50,245 nucleotides of DNA from Alkalibacterium iburiense (GTDB taxonomy: Bacteria > Bacillota > Bacilli > Lactobacillales > Carnobacteriaceae_A). Positions 43,181 through 50,245 of this stretch are shown piece after piece. The translations under genes and the position numbers were made by a program. A model generated the notes under the pieces. It was not told where the DNA came from, ran no database searches, and saw only the letters and a program-made list of their open reading frames with translations. How positions within the stretch are numbered: position 1 is the stretch's first letter; each line of letters begins with the position of its first letter. The stretch is from NCBI RefSeq assembly GCF_039521845.1, contig NZ_BAAACW010000110.1, positions 1 to 50,245 on the forward strand, given 5' to 3'.

Positions 43181-43864
43181 ATGGTGATAATCTTTTTAAT
43201 CTTTATAATGATCTTATTTATTATGCTTCCCATGTATTTGAAGTTTAATGAATCAAACTATACAGTTGCCAGTGGAAATAGTTTTTTGAAGACAGTATTT
43301 GATAAAGGGAATTACGGGGAATTTTTAACGTATTACACCTTGGAACAATTGCCTATACCTAAGAAGTTGTTATCTAATGCATACATACCTAAAGAGGATG
43401 GCAGCACGTCAGAGGTTGATTTAATCATGCTGGCTGAAACGGGCATATATGTCTTTGAATCTAAGAATTATAGTGGATGGATATTTGGGAATGAAAAGTA
43501 TAAACAATGGACTCAGACGATGCCAAATGGGCAGAAATTTAAATTTTTCAATCCAGTCTGGCAAAATAATGCTCATATCAATGCAATAAAGAAATACTCA
43601 GGATTAACTGATAGAGATTTATTTCAATCCTACATCATCTTCAGTGAGCGCTGTACCCTAAAAGATATTACGATCCATTCTCCCCGCATCAAAGTGATGA
43701 AAAGAAATAGGCTTCATTCTATTATAAAACAAGATATAATGGAATCTGAAAAAGTCCTATCATTGCAAGAAGTATTGACGCTTTTCAACCAGTTAAACAA
43801 ACATACTCTAGCGGATGAACAAACTAAAAGAGCGCATATAGAACGTGTAAAATTAAAGAGTTGA
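43181..43864 (+). CDS. NERD-domain membrane-anchored protein
   Basis: A 227-residue protein with one N-terminal membrane helix (about 2-20) and a nuclease-related (NERD) domain at about 40-160. Residues of the restriction-endonuclease-like fold are Glu47 in NYGEFL, Asp80 in SEVDLIML, and Glu93/Lys95 in FESKNYSG, so a nuclease activity is possible. Its true role is unknown. The longer frame from 43133 is rejected because AAAGGAG (43164-43170) fits the ATG at 43181. It is convergent with the sortase gene. Confidence 0.85.
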   Translation: MVIIFLIFIMILFIMLPMYLKFNESNYTVASGNSFLKTVFDKGNYGEFLTYYTLEQLPIPKKLLSNAYIPKEDGSTSEVDLIMLAETGIYVFESKNYSGWIFGNEKYKQWTQTMPNGQKFKFFNPVWQNNAHINAIKKYSGLTDRDLFQSYIIFSERCTLKDITIHSPRIKVMKRNRLHSIIKQDIMESEKVLSLQEVLTLFNQLNKHTLADEQTKRAHIERVKLKS

Positions 43865-43869
43865 AAGCT

Positions 43870-43898
43870 AAAAGCAGACCCAATCGGATCTGCTTTTT
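43870..43898. terminator. Terminator between NERD and sortase genes (AGCAGACC stem)
   Basis: AAAAGCAGACC (43870-43880) pairs with GGATCTGCTTTT (43886-43897) with a one-base bulge, followed by T. It serves the NERD gene and, in reverse, perhaps the sortase gene. Confidence 0.8.
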
Positions 43899-43921
43899 TG
43901 TTGAACTTTGTTTGATAGAAT

Positions 43922-44617
43922 TTAGAAATGATTCATTGCTACACCAGCTTCAGAGTATGGATGTGTTCCAACTAATTCTCCTAATACAAAATAACGATCG
44001 CCTGTATTTACATCATCAACATAAAAACAATTCATTAAAGACACAATAGCATTCCCATGTTCTTCAGCCAATTGATCTTCAATCATTTCTACTGCAGTAG
44101 GGGGAACAATTAACGTGTCATATACGTCGTATTCATATATCATCTCTTTATCATTCAATAAGATTTTATCCCCAATGTTCAATTCTTCTAGTCTGCCAAA
44201 TAATTGACCACTATGAGTATAGTGCCCTGCCAGAGAATAGTTACTTTTCCCCATCGTCTGATTCTCTTTCATTGTCCCAACCCCAGCATTTAAAATCTGA
44301 TTTGTAATCCCTTTAAAAATTGTCAACTGTACATCAATACTAGGAATAACGATTTGTCCTAAAACTAGATTGCTATCGAGATTAGCAGGATCAAAAAAAG
44401 TATCGGTTGGACTGATGTCATCAATGGCTGAAAAGTCAAATTCAGCTTCTGATTCCACATTACTTCGTAGTTGATTGGAGTCAAGAGTATGATACATGTC
44501 ATCGACTCTAGTGACATGGTTATTGATATTATATTCTGCCATTTTTGGAAGAGAAAGCATGACTATCCCAATTACGATGAATAAAAGACCTATTAAAGTT
44601 ACTATCCGACGTTTCAT
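43922..44617 (-). CDS. srtA: Class A sortase
   Basis: A 231-residue membrane-anchored transpeptidase that attaches LPxTG-type proteins to the cell wall. One N-terminal membrane helix (about 5-23) is followed by the sortase barrel. Catalytic residues: His132 in SLAGHYTHSG, Cys197 in VSLMNC, Arg208 in GDRYFV. The cysteine box differs from the usual TL-x-TC: a Met-Asn pair precedes the Cys. The start at 44617 is supported by GAGGAG 7 bases upstream. No LPxTG protein lies next to it, so it is probably a housekeeping enzyme. Confidence 0.9.
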   Translation of the reverse strand: MKRRIVTLIGLLFIVIGIVMLSLPKMAEYNINNHVTRVDDMYHTLDSNQLRSNVESEAEFDFSAIDDISPTDTFFDPANLDSNLVLGQIVIPSIDVQLTIFKGITNQILNAGVGTMKENQTMGKSNYSLAGHYTHSGQLFGRLEELNIGDKILLNDKEMIYEYDVYDTLIVPPTAVEMIEDQLAEEHGNAIVSLMNCFYVDDVNTGDRYFVLGELVGTHPYSEAGVAMNHF

Positions 44618-44729
44618 ATTTAGTCTCCTCACTAAATATATTCTGAAAACCTTGAATCTTCATACATCTAGTGTAATTGAAAAAAATAAAATTACAACTT
44701 GTGTTACTGAGGCAACAACATATAATCTT

Positions 44730-45830
44730 TCATTTATCATTCAATAAAAAAGCTAAATAAAGACGTACATAGTCATTTAGTACTTTCGGATCGTATCCAG
44801 TGTACGTGTAAATTTTATTCAGTTTATATTGAAAAGAGTTTTTATGGATAAATAAATGTTCGGCGCTTCTAGACAAACTCTTATTAAATTCACCGTAAGT
44901 CAGCAGCACTTTTTTAAGTTCTACATACTCCGTTTCTGGAATACCCGATAAGATTTTATCTATAAAAGGTCTTTTGTTCTTTTTGGACAGGTGGGAGTAT
45001 AGCAGTCCTAAATCCATGTCATTATATTCAAGTAATCCCTTTTTATCATAAGAGATATTCCAGCTGAGTGCATCACGAGCGTGCTGAAAGGCTTGGCTGG
45101 CCTCATCTTCTGAAAAGCTTAATGAGCTTACTCCAAAATAAAAAGGCGATTTGAAAGCAGAGCTTATTTTTTTGCCTAAAGAATCCAGTGTCTTTGAGAC
45201 TGCTTGGGCATTACTATCTTGTATGAGTAGAAACAGCTGATTATTAAGTATGGTGTATTTATATTGGGAAGTATGAAAGAACTCTTGATCCAGTAGGGTA
45301 TAGAGATCCTCATAGCGAAAAGATCCTTCCCAATCTAATTGCCCAACTGCTGAAATATGTGGTCTTGAATAATCATAACTGAAAACATCTGGCTCCTCAA
45401 AAGATGAAGGGGCCGTATGATAGGTAAGGAGTTTTTCAATGATATACCTTGATTGATTTCTTTTCTGCAGAGTAATATTTTTCAGAAAGTCTTCTTTAAT
45501 CAAAATTTCAGTCATCTTCTTAATGATTTCTCCATTTTTCATGACCTTTTCCTTTTCACCAGTGATTCCTATAACTCCAATGACTTCTTTTTCAAATGTG
45601 ATGGGCATATTGATTCCTTTTTTGCTGCCAGTGAACTGATTGTTACATTCAATCACTAGAGGCTGTCTTGTTTTTAAGACCGTTTCTGCACCTCCGTGAA
45701 AATTCCCGATTCGAGAAGAATCTGTGCTGGCAATGATGATGGCTTGACTGTTCATGAAGTTAATCTCCTGAGAAAGAACAATTTTCATCTGTGAGACGAT
45801 TTCTTGAGCAATAGTAGCGGAAATTTCCAT
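44730..45830 (-). CDS. cdaR: CdaR-type sugar-diacid regulator
   Basis: A 366-residue transcription factor. The N-terminal sugar-diacid recognition domain is at about 1-135 (MEISATIAQEIVSQM, STDSSRIGNFHGGA, GSKKGINMPI), and a PucR-type helix-turn-helix at the end (SLSRSAEHLFIHKNSFQYKLNKI). Family members sense glycerate or glucarate and activate their use. It is divergent from the GntP permease and glycerate kinase genes, which it very likely controls. TAGGAGG before the ATG at 45830 decides the start; the frame runs on to 45854. Confidence 0.88.
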   Translation of the reverse strand: MEISATIAQEIVSQMKIVLSQEINFMNSQAIIIASTDSSRIGNFHGGAETVLKTRQPLVIECNNQFTGSKKGINMPITFEKEVIGVIGITGEKEKVMKNGEIIKKMTEILIKEDFLKNITLQKRNQSRYIIEKLLTYHTAPSSFEEPDVFSYDYSRPHISAVGQLDWEGSFRYEDLYTLLDQEFFHTSQYKYTILNNQLFLLIQDSNAQAVSKTLDSLGKKISSAFKSPFYFGVSSLSFSEDEASQAFQHARDALSWNISYDKKGLLEYNDMDLGLLYSHLSKKNKRPFIDKILSGIPETEYVELKKVLLTYGEFNKSLSRSAEHLFIHKNSFQYKLNKIYTYTGYDPKVLNDYVRLYLAFLLNDK

Positions 45831-45976
45831 TTTAAACCTCCTATATGGATTCATCTCTTATTATATTTGGTCTGCAGGACAAAAACAATGCTCAATAAAT
45901 TAGTCTTGAAGATATAGTAAACGGATTCACTAAAGAGTAAGATTAGCTTACAACAGATACATAAGGAGGAAGAAAA

Positions 45977-47242
45977 TTGGATATACAAGTAACTGCTTTA
46001 GGAGCCGTAATTGGACTCATTATTGCAATCGCTTTAATTTTTATAAAAACACCATCTGTTTACGGGTTGTTAGTTGGTGCTTTAGCTGGAGGATTAATTG
46101 GTGGAGCGAGTTTAAGTGATACAATCACCTTGATGATCGGAGGAGCTCAAGGGATGATGACGGCCATTTTGCGTATTTTAGCAGCCGGTATATTAGCTGG
46201 TGTCCTCATCGAAACAGGAGCGGCTGAATCCATCGCACGCACTATCATTTCAAAAATTGGGGAAACGCGAGCCTTGTTTGCTTTAGCGTTAGCCACTTTG
46301 ATTCTAACCGCTGTAGGGGTATTTATCGATATTGCCGTTATTACCGTTGCCCCAATTGCTTTGATTATTGCCAAGAATGCCAAGTTAAGTAAAACGTCTA
46401 TTTTACTTGCTATGATTGGTGGAGGAAAAGCCGGTAACATCATGTCACCAAATCCTAACACAATTGCTGTATCAGATGCGTTTGGGACACCTTTGACTTC
46501 AGTGATGCTAGCAGGAGTGATTCCTGGGATTTTCGCTTTATTTGTTACTTACTTTTTAGCTAAACGCTTAACGAACAAAGGGGTAGAAGTGGCGCTGGAA
46601 GATGTGGATACGGATGAACTGACAGATAAGGAATTACCTAGCTTTATAACAGCCTTATCCGGACCGATTGTAGCCGTTCTTTTACTTTCACTCAGACCTG
46701 TGTTTGATATTGTCATTGACCCTATGGTTGCCTTACCTTTAGGGGGAATCGCCGGTTCACTCATTATGGGTAAATTCAAAGGAATTATCGATCAAGCGTC
46801 CTTTGGATTAAGTAAAATGTCTAACGTCGCTGTTCTTTTAATCGGAACAGGTTTAATTGCTGGAATTATTTCAAATTCCACATTAGGCGATGTCCTAGTT
46901 AATTTCATTGCCAATATTGGCTTGCCAGAATATTTACTTGCTCCATTTGCCGGGATTATGATGTCTGCCGCTACGGCTTCAACCACGTCAGGATCCATTG
47001 TCGCGAGCTCTGTATTTAGTACAACGCTTATGGAGTCTGGTGTGTCGGCTATTGCTGGTGCCGCTATGATTCATGCAGGCGCAACCGTTTTAGACCACTT
47101 GCCACACGGTAGTTTTTACCATGCAACCGGTGGAAGTGTCATGATGAGTTTTAAAGATAGATTGAAAGTCATTCCTTATGAATCATTAGTCGGACTCGTT
47201 ATTACGATCATTTCCGTGATCATTTTCGGACTATTTGGATAA
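45977..47242 (+). CDS. gntP: GntP-family gluconate/glycerate permease
   Basis: A 421-residue permease with about 12 membrane helices. Family blocks: GGAQGMMTAILRILAAGILAGVLI near helix 3, GGGKAGNIMSPNPNTIAVSDAF, and HLPHGSFYHATGG close to the C-terminus. It imports a sugar acid; the glycerate kinase gene 27 bp downstream suggests D-glycerate. The start is TTG, with AAGGAGGA 6 bases before it. The intergenic stretch 45831-45976 shared with cdaR should hold the control sites. Confidence 0.92.
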   Translation: MDIQVTALGAVIGLIIAIALIFIKTPSVYGLLVGALAGGLIGGASLSDTITLMIGGAQGMMTAILRILAAGILAGVLIETGAAESIARTIISKIGETRALFALALATLILTAVGVFIDIAVITVAPIALIIAKNAKLSKTSILLAMIGGGKAGNIMSPNPNTIAVSDAFGTPLTSVMLAGVIPGIFALFVTYFLAKRLTNKGVEVALEDVDTDELTDKELPSFITALSGPIVAVLLLSLRPVFDIVIDPMVALPLGGIAGSLIMGKFKGIIDQASFGLSKMSNVAVLLIGTGLIAGIISNSTLGDVLVNFIANIGLPEYLLAPFAGIMMSAATASTTSGSIVASSVFSTTLMESGVSAIAGAAMIHAGATVLDHLPHGSFYHATGGSVMMSFKDRLKVIPYESLVGLVITIISVIIFGLFG

Positions 47243-47269
47243 AACAGAAAGAAGAGAAAGGATAAGATT

Positions 47270-48409
47270 ATGAAAATTGTTATCGCACCTGATTCATTTA
47301 AAGAAAGCATGACGGCTCTGGAGGCTGCCACAGCCATTGAAGAAGGCTTTAAAAAAATCCTGCCCAATGAAGAGTACGTGAAAATACCCATGGCTGATGG
47401 AGGAGAAGGAACGGTCCAATCTATCAGTGATGCGACTGGGGGAACCATTAAAGAATTATTCGTTACAGGTCCCTTAGGAGAAAAAGTCTCTTCCTTTTAT
47501 GGCTTGTCCGGTGATAAAAAACTTGCTGTGATAGAAATGGCTGCGTCATCTGGTTTGGATAAAGTAGAGACGAGTCAACGCAATCCTTTAAACACAACCA
47601 CTTATGGTTTTGGAGAACTCATTCAAGATGCCTTAGAAGAAGGGGTAGAAGACATTCTCTTAGGTATTGGAGGCAGTGCGACGAACGATGGGGGAGCCGG
47701 TATGATTATGGCTCTTGGAGGACAGCTTTTAACAAAAGACGGGGAGCCTATTGAACCGACTGGCAGAGGTCTAGCTGACTTGGACACCATTGATGTATCA
47801 GGCATGCATCCTCGTCTCAAAGAAGTCTCTATCAAAGTAGCGTGTGATGTAGACAATCCGCTAACGGGGTTAAATGGAGCGTCACACATTTATGGCCCTC
47901 AAAAAGGAGCAACGCCAGAGATAATCGAACAATTGGATATTAATTTGACTCATTTTGCTCGTCTGGTTCAAGATCAGCTTGGGAAAGATATTGATTCTTT
48001 ACCCGGTGCCGGTGCAGCTGGTGGATTGGGTGGCGGCTTGCTTGGTTTCTTAGACGCCGAACTCCAAAGAGGCGGCGACTTGATGGTCGATATTTTAAAT
48101 CTGGATGCAGCGATACGTGATGCCGATTTAGTGATAACAGGTGAGGGAGGCATTAACCACCAAACACAATTCGGAAAAACACCGATTGCCGTTTCTCGAG
48201 TCGGAAAAGAACATGGTGTCCCAACGATTGCCTTAGCTGGCTGTTTGAACGAAGGCTATGAGTCTATCTACGACGAAGGCATTATTTCAACATTCAGTAT
48301 CATTCCTGAGTTTACCTCTTTAGAAGAAGCTTTAAAAAATGGCTACCGCAATTTAAAAGCTGTTTCCATGAACGTCGCTGCCATTGTGAAAGCAGCTCAA
48401 AACTTATAA
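47270..48409 (+). CDS. glxK: Glycerate kinase (GlxK/GarK type)
   Basis: A 379-residue glycerate kinase, which phosphorylates D-glycerate and so feeds glycolysis. Hallmarks are IAPDSFKESM at the N-terminus, MADGGEGTVQ, and GIGGSATNDGGAGM plus GAAGGLGGGL. It forms one operon with the upstream permease and is probably under the divergent CdaR-type regulator. AAAGGATAAG precedes the ATG. No good hairpin terminator was found after it; the C-rich tract downstream may serve instead. Confidence 0.94.
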   Translation: MKIVIAPDSFKESMTALEAATAIEEGFKKILPNEEYVKIPMADGGEGTVQSISDATGGTIKELFVTGPLGEKVSSFYGLSGDKKLAVIEMAASSGLDKVETSQRNPLNTTTYGFGELIQDALEEGVEDILLGIGGSATNDGGAGMIMALGGQLLTKDGEPIEPTGRGLADLDTIDVSGMHPRLKEVSIKVACDVDNPLTGLNGASHIYGPQKGATPEIIEQLDINLTHFARLVQDQLGKDIDSLPGAGAAGGLGGGLLGFLDAELQRGGDLMVDILNLDAAIRDADLVITGEGGINHQTQFGKTPIAVSRVGKEHGVPTIALAGCLNEGYESIYDEGIISTFSIIPEFTSLEEALKNGYRNLKAVSMNVAAIVKAAQNL

Positions 48410-48600
48410 TTAAAATAAGGAGGAAGTCTTTAGGGGCTTTCTCTTTTTAGATATTTACATGTCTAACTCAGCTGCCTTTCACTCACTCCGGGCTGATTAT
48501 TTGTGAATAGGTGTTGTAATCGGTTTAGAGTTGTGCTACTTTAAAATTAATAAATCGAATGCCTGCAACAAAAGGAATCTATTCTTTTCATCTCCATTTA

Positions 48601-48900
48601 TTTCATCTGTTACATCCACTGCCTTTCCTTCTAATCTTGACTATCTTTTTATCACCTGAGTTTTCCCCCTTATTATTCGATTAAAATTACCCCCACCTTA
48701 AAAATACTATGCACATTTTTACTATATCCTATACTCCATTTCTTACACTACTATTTTCCAAATGAACCTTTTCTTTCATCTGTCTATTCACATTGCGTCT
48801 TTTATTACCCCACATATCTCCAAGCACCTTTCATAGATTCTACCTAGACCCATTTCTAAACTTTGCATTTAAATACACCTATAGAACTCATCTCATCTAA
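48601..48900 (+). other. C-rich, G-poor tract, possible Rho-dependent terminator
   Basis: By hand count these 300 bases have about 84 C but only about 16 G on the plus strand, unlike any neighbouring stretch. There is no long open frame in either direction. C-rich, G-poor RNA is the classic landing site of Rho, and the tract lies downstream of an operon without a clear hairpin terminator. The stretch 48410-48600 before it holds no gene that I can recognise either. Confidence 0.45.
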
Positions 48901-48964
48901 AGGAGGTTATTTGTTGAGTACATGTTTGTCCTAAATGAACAACGAGAGAGAAGGGGAGAAGAAC

Positions 48965-50041
48965 ATGCAAACACCATACTTTTTAATAGATCAAGATCAG
49001 TTAGAAACGAATCTTTCTGAGTTTAAGCACGCTTTACAGGCGATCTGGCCCTATTCACATATTGCTTATTCGGTCAAAACCAATTCTTTGCCTTGGGTAT
49101 TAGACTATTTAAGAAAACAGGGTGTTCTGGCTGAAGTCGTATCAGATGAGGAGTTCGCATTATCTCAATTGTCCGGTTATTCAGAAAACGAAATTGTATT
49201 TAATGGCCCCATAAAAGGAGAAGCGGCTTTTTTAAAGGCAGTTCAAAAAGGCTCACTAGTTAATATTGATTCCCAAAATGAGCTGGATTACTTCAGGAGA
49301 CACTGTCAGGAACACAAGGAAACCATAGGACTGCGCATTAACGTAGATACCACTCTTTTTGACAGTCAGGACGTAGGGTATCGAGAAGAAGGGTTCCGAT
49401 TCGGATTTTCAGAAGCTAATGGAGAGTTAGCTCAAGCGCTTGACCTAATCCGATTCAATCAATCGTCGAATAGAATCGGGCTTCATTTTCATTGTAATAG
49501 TGTCACGAGAAGTGTCCGAGTGTATCAGGAGATTGCCCGTTATGCCAAATATATTATAAGAAAATATACTATCAATCCATCCTTTATAGATATTGGCGGA
49601 GGCTTTTTCGGAGGAGTGGAGGGCAAGCCTACAGCGAGTGATTACATTCAGGCAGTGAAATAGGTATTGGAAGAAGTAGTGGATACTGAATCAACCCGAC
49701 TGATAGTGGAACCGGGGTCAGCGATTATCGGTTCAGCTGTAGAGTTTCATACGTCAGTACTGGACAGTAAAGATACGAGCCAATCATCGATTGTGACAAC
49801 GGATGGCAGTCGGATAAACATTGATCCGCTTTGGGCTAAAGACCACTATACTTACCGAGTTGAAAGACAAAAAGAGGAGAAAAAAACAGTAGAGAAACAA
49901 GTCATATGTGGCTACACCTGCATGGATCACGACCGAATCATGACTCTTTCAGAAGAACAGAAGCTGGTCAGAGGAGATAGAATCATCTACGAAAAAGTCG
50001 GTGCTTACAGAACTATCAAGCGTGAAAGCCCACGGTTTTAA
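48965..50041 (+). pseudogene. PLP-dependent decarboxylase split by one in-frame TAG
   Basis: Two frames in the same phase (48965-49660 and 49664-50041) together make a full-length (358-codon) type III-fold decarboxylase of the LysA/ornithine decarboxylase group. The PLP lysine is in AYSVKTNS, followed by LHFHCNS, the phosphate loop FIDIGGGFFGG, and after the stop EPGSAI, GYTCMDHD and VGAY. A single TAG at 49661-49663 breaks it between QAVK and VLEE. GGGGAG before the ATG at 48965 sets the start. The last codons (ESPRF) lie in an IS605-like hairpin, so the native C-terminus may be replaced. The substrate is unknown. Confidence 0.8.
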
Positions 50042-50054
50042 TCGTGGGATGAGA
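50024..50054 (+). repeat. IS200/IS605-like right-end hairpin
   Basis: GAAAGCCCACG, a TTTTAA-type loop and CGTGGGATGAGAG form a stem (CCCACG 50029-50034, CGTGGG 50043-50048) without a T run. This layout is like the right end of IS200/IS605-family elements, where tnpB/omega-RNA transcripts end. No transposase is present, so it would be a remnant or a small palindrome-associated element. Confidence 0.45.
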
Positions 50055-50165
50055 GCGTACATTGAGATAAATGTCTGATTGTTTTGTCTTCTTTTTCTTT
50101 TAAAAATAAGTGTACCTTTCTCTAGCCTTTCCGTTGACGGAGTGATATACTAAAGTTAACGAAAA

Positions 50166-50178
50166 GAACACACGTTTG
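50166..50178 (+). promoter_or_regulatory. DinR/LexA-type SOS box
   Basis: GAAC-ACAC-GTTTG is close to the Gram-positive SOS box (CGAAC-N4-GTTCG) and lies 24 bases before a GTG start codon. This suggests that the edge gene is induced by DNA damage. Confidence 0.5.
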
Positions 50179-50201
50179 TATTCGTGATAGAGGTGAAGCG
50201 A

Positions 50202-50245
50202 GTGAAAAAAGAACAGACAAAGTCCTGTGTTAAAGTACTCAAAGT
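50202..50245 (+). CDS. Start of a gene cut by the window edge
   Basis: After AGAGGTG, a GTG begins an open frame (MKKEQTKSCVKVLK) that runs off the window. Too little is visible to assign a family. The SOS box in front makes a DNA-repair or damage-response gene likely. Confidence 0.45.
   Translation, partial: MKKEQTKSCVKVLK

Noticed and set aside
46147..46998. Several long minus-strand frames inside gntP, and similar ones inside lacZ, glxK and the transposase.
   Set aside because: They are shadows of strongly supported plus-strand or minus-strand genes and show no family motifs.
22004..49663. Several in-frame TAG codons (22004, 22487, 49661 and one in the decayed gene near 12250) could mean that TAG is recoded.
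   Set aside because: Many intact genes here end in TAG (for example at 1757, 8458 and 21859), and the affected frames otherwise look like decaying genes, so nonsense mutations explain them better.
1..50245. Search for CRISPR arrays, tRNA and rRNA genes and riboswitches.
   Set aside because: No regularly spaced repeats, no tRNA-like cloverleaf ends, no rRNA sequence and no leader that I could recognise as a riboswitch were seen.

Overview
The window reads as a low-GC Gram-positive chromosome, most likely Lactobacillales and, by inference, something like a Carnobacteriaceae member (Carnobacterium/Marinilactibacillus/Alkalibacterium type). Support for this is the AT-rich DNA, strong AGGAGG ribosome sites, a class A sortase, a galactitol-type PTS subunit, YesM/YesN and LplB/YtcP-type sugar import genes, and many acidic proteins (the solute-binding lipoprotein is very rich in Asp/Glu, which would suit a halo- or alkali-tolerant organism). 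The species cannot be fixed from the sequence alone. I see no rRNA, tRNA or CRISPR array.

Layout. 1-2.8 kb: a small catabolic cluster (PTS EIIB, amidase, PdxA-family dehydrogenase), with a complete IS4-family element (2842-4223, perfect 9-bp target duplication) landed just after pdxA. 4.2-8.5 kb: three unusual genes (a TIGR04141-type 'sporadically distributed' protein, an unrecognised protein, and an HTH-ImmA metalloprotease). 9-11.4 kb: a small sigma-70-type factor, a phage-lysin-like cell-wall amidase and, convergent to them, a protein with a remote ComK-like core. 11.7-14.6 kb: a decayed pRiA4b-Orf3-type gene, an intact three-gene toxin-antitoxin-chaperone module (H-Y-E ADP-ribosyltransferase-like protein, small acidic protein, SecB-like chaperone) that resembles CmdTAC phage defence, and a decayed piece of the amidase gene. 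14.7-27.3 kb: an accessory region with a SEC-C protein, a large unknown protein, a Phd/RelE pair, a TOTE-type primase-helicase, an intact mazEF pair, two intact mazE genes each next to a dead mazF, an intact pRiA4b-Orf3-type protein, a YetF membrane protein, a sugar-kinase remnant and a formylglycine-generating enzyme.

27.6-42.9 kb is a coherent sialoside-use locus: a YesN/YesM-type two-component system (the kinase has a doubled sensor), two ABC permeases and a binding lipoprotein, a sialidase without a signal peptide, a DUF624 membrane protein, NanE, NanA, a ROK kinase (NanK) and LacZ beta-galactosidase. The simplest reading is that intact sialylated galactosides such as sialyllactose are imported and taken apart in the cytoplasm: sialidase frees sialic acid, NanA/NanK/NanE turn it into GlcNAc-6-phosphate, and LacZ splits the remaining galactoside.

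43-50 kb holds a NERD-domain protein, a class A sortase, a CdaR-type regulator divergent from a glycerate/gluconate permease plus glycerate kinase operon, a striking C-rich/G-poor tract, a PLP decarboxylase broken by one in-frame TAG, an IS200/IS605-like end hairpin, and the start of a gene behind a DinR/LexA-type SOS box at the right edge. A notable side pattern is that at least five intrinsic terminators in the window use nearly the same AGCAGACC stem.
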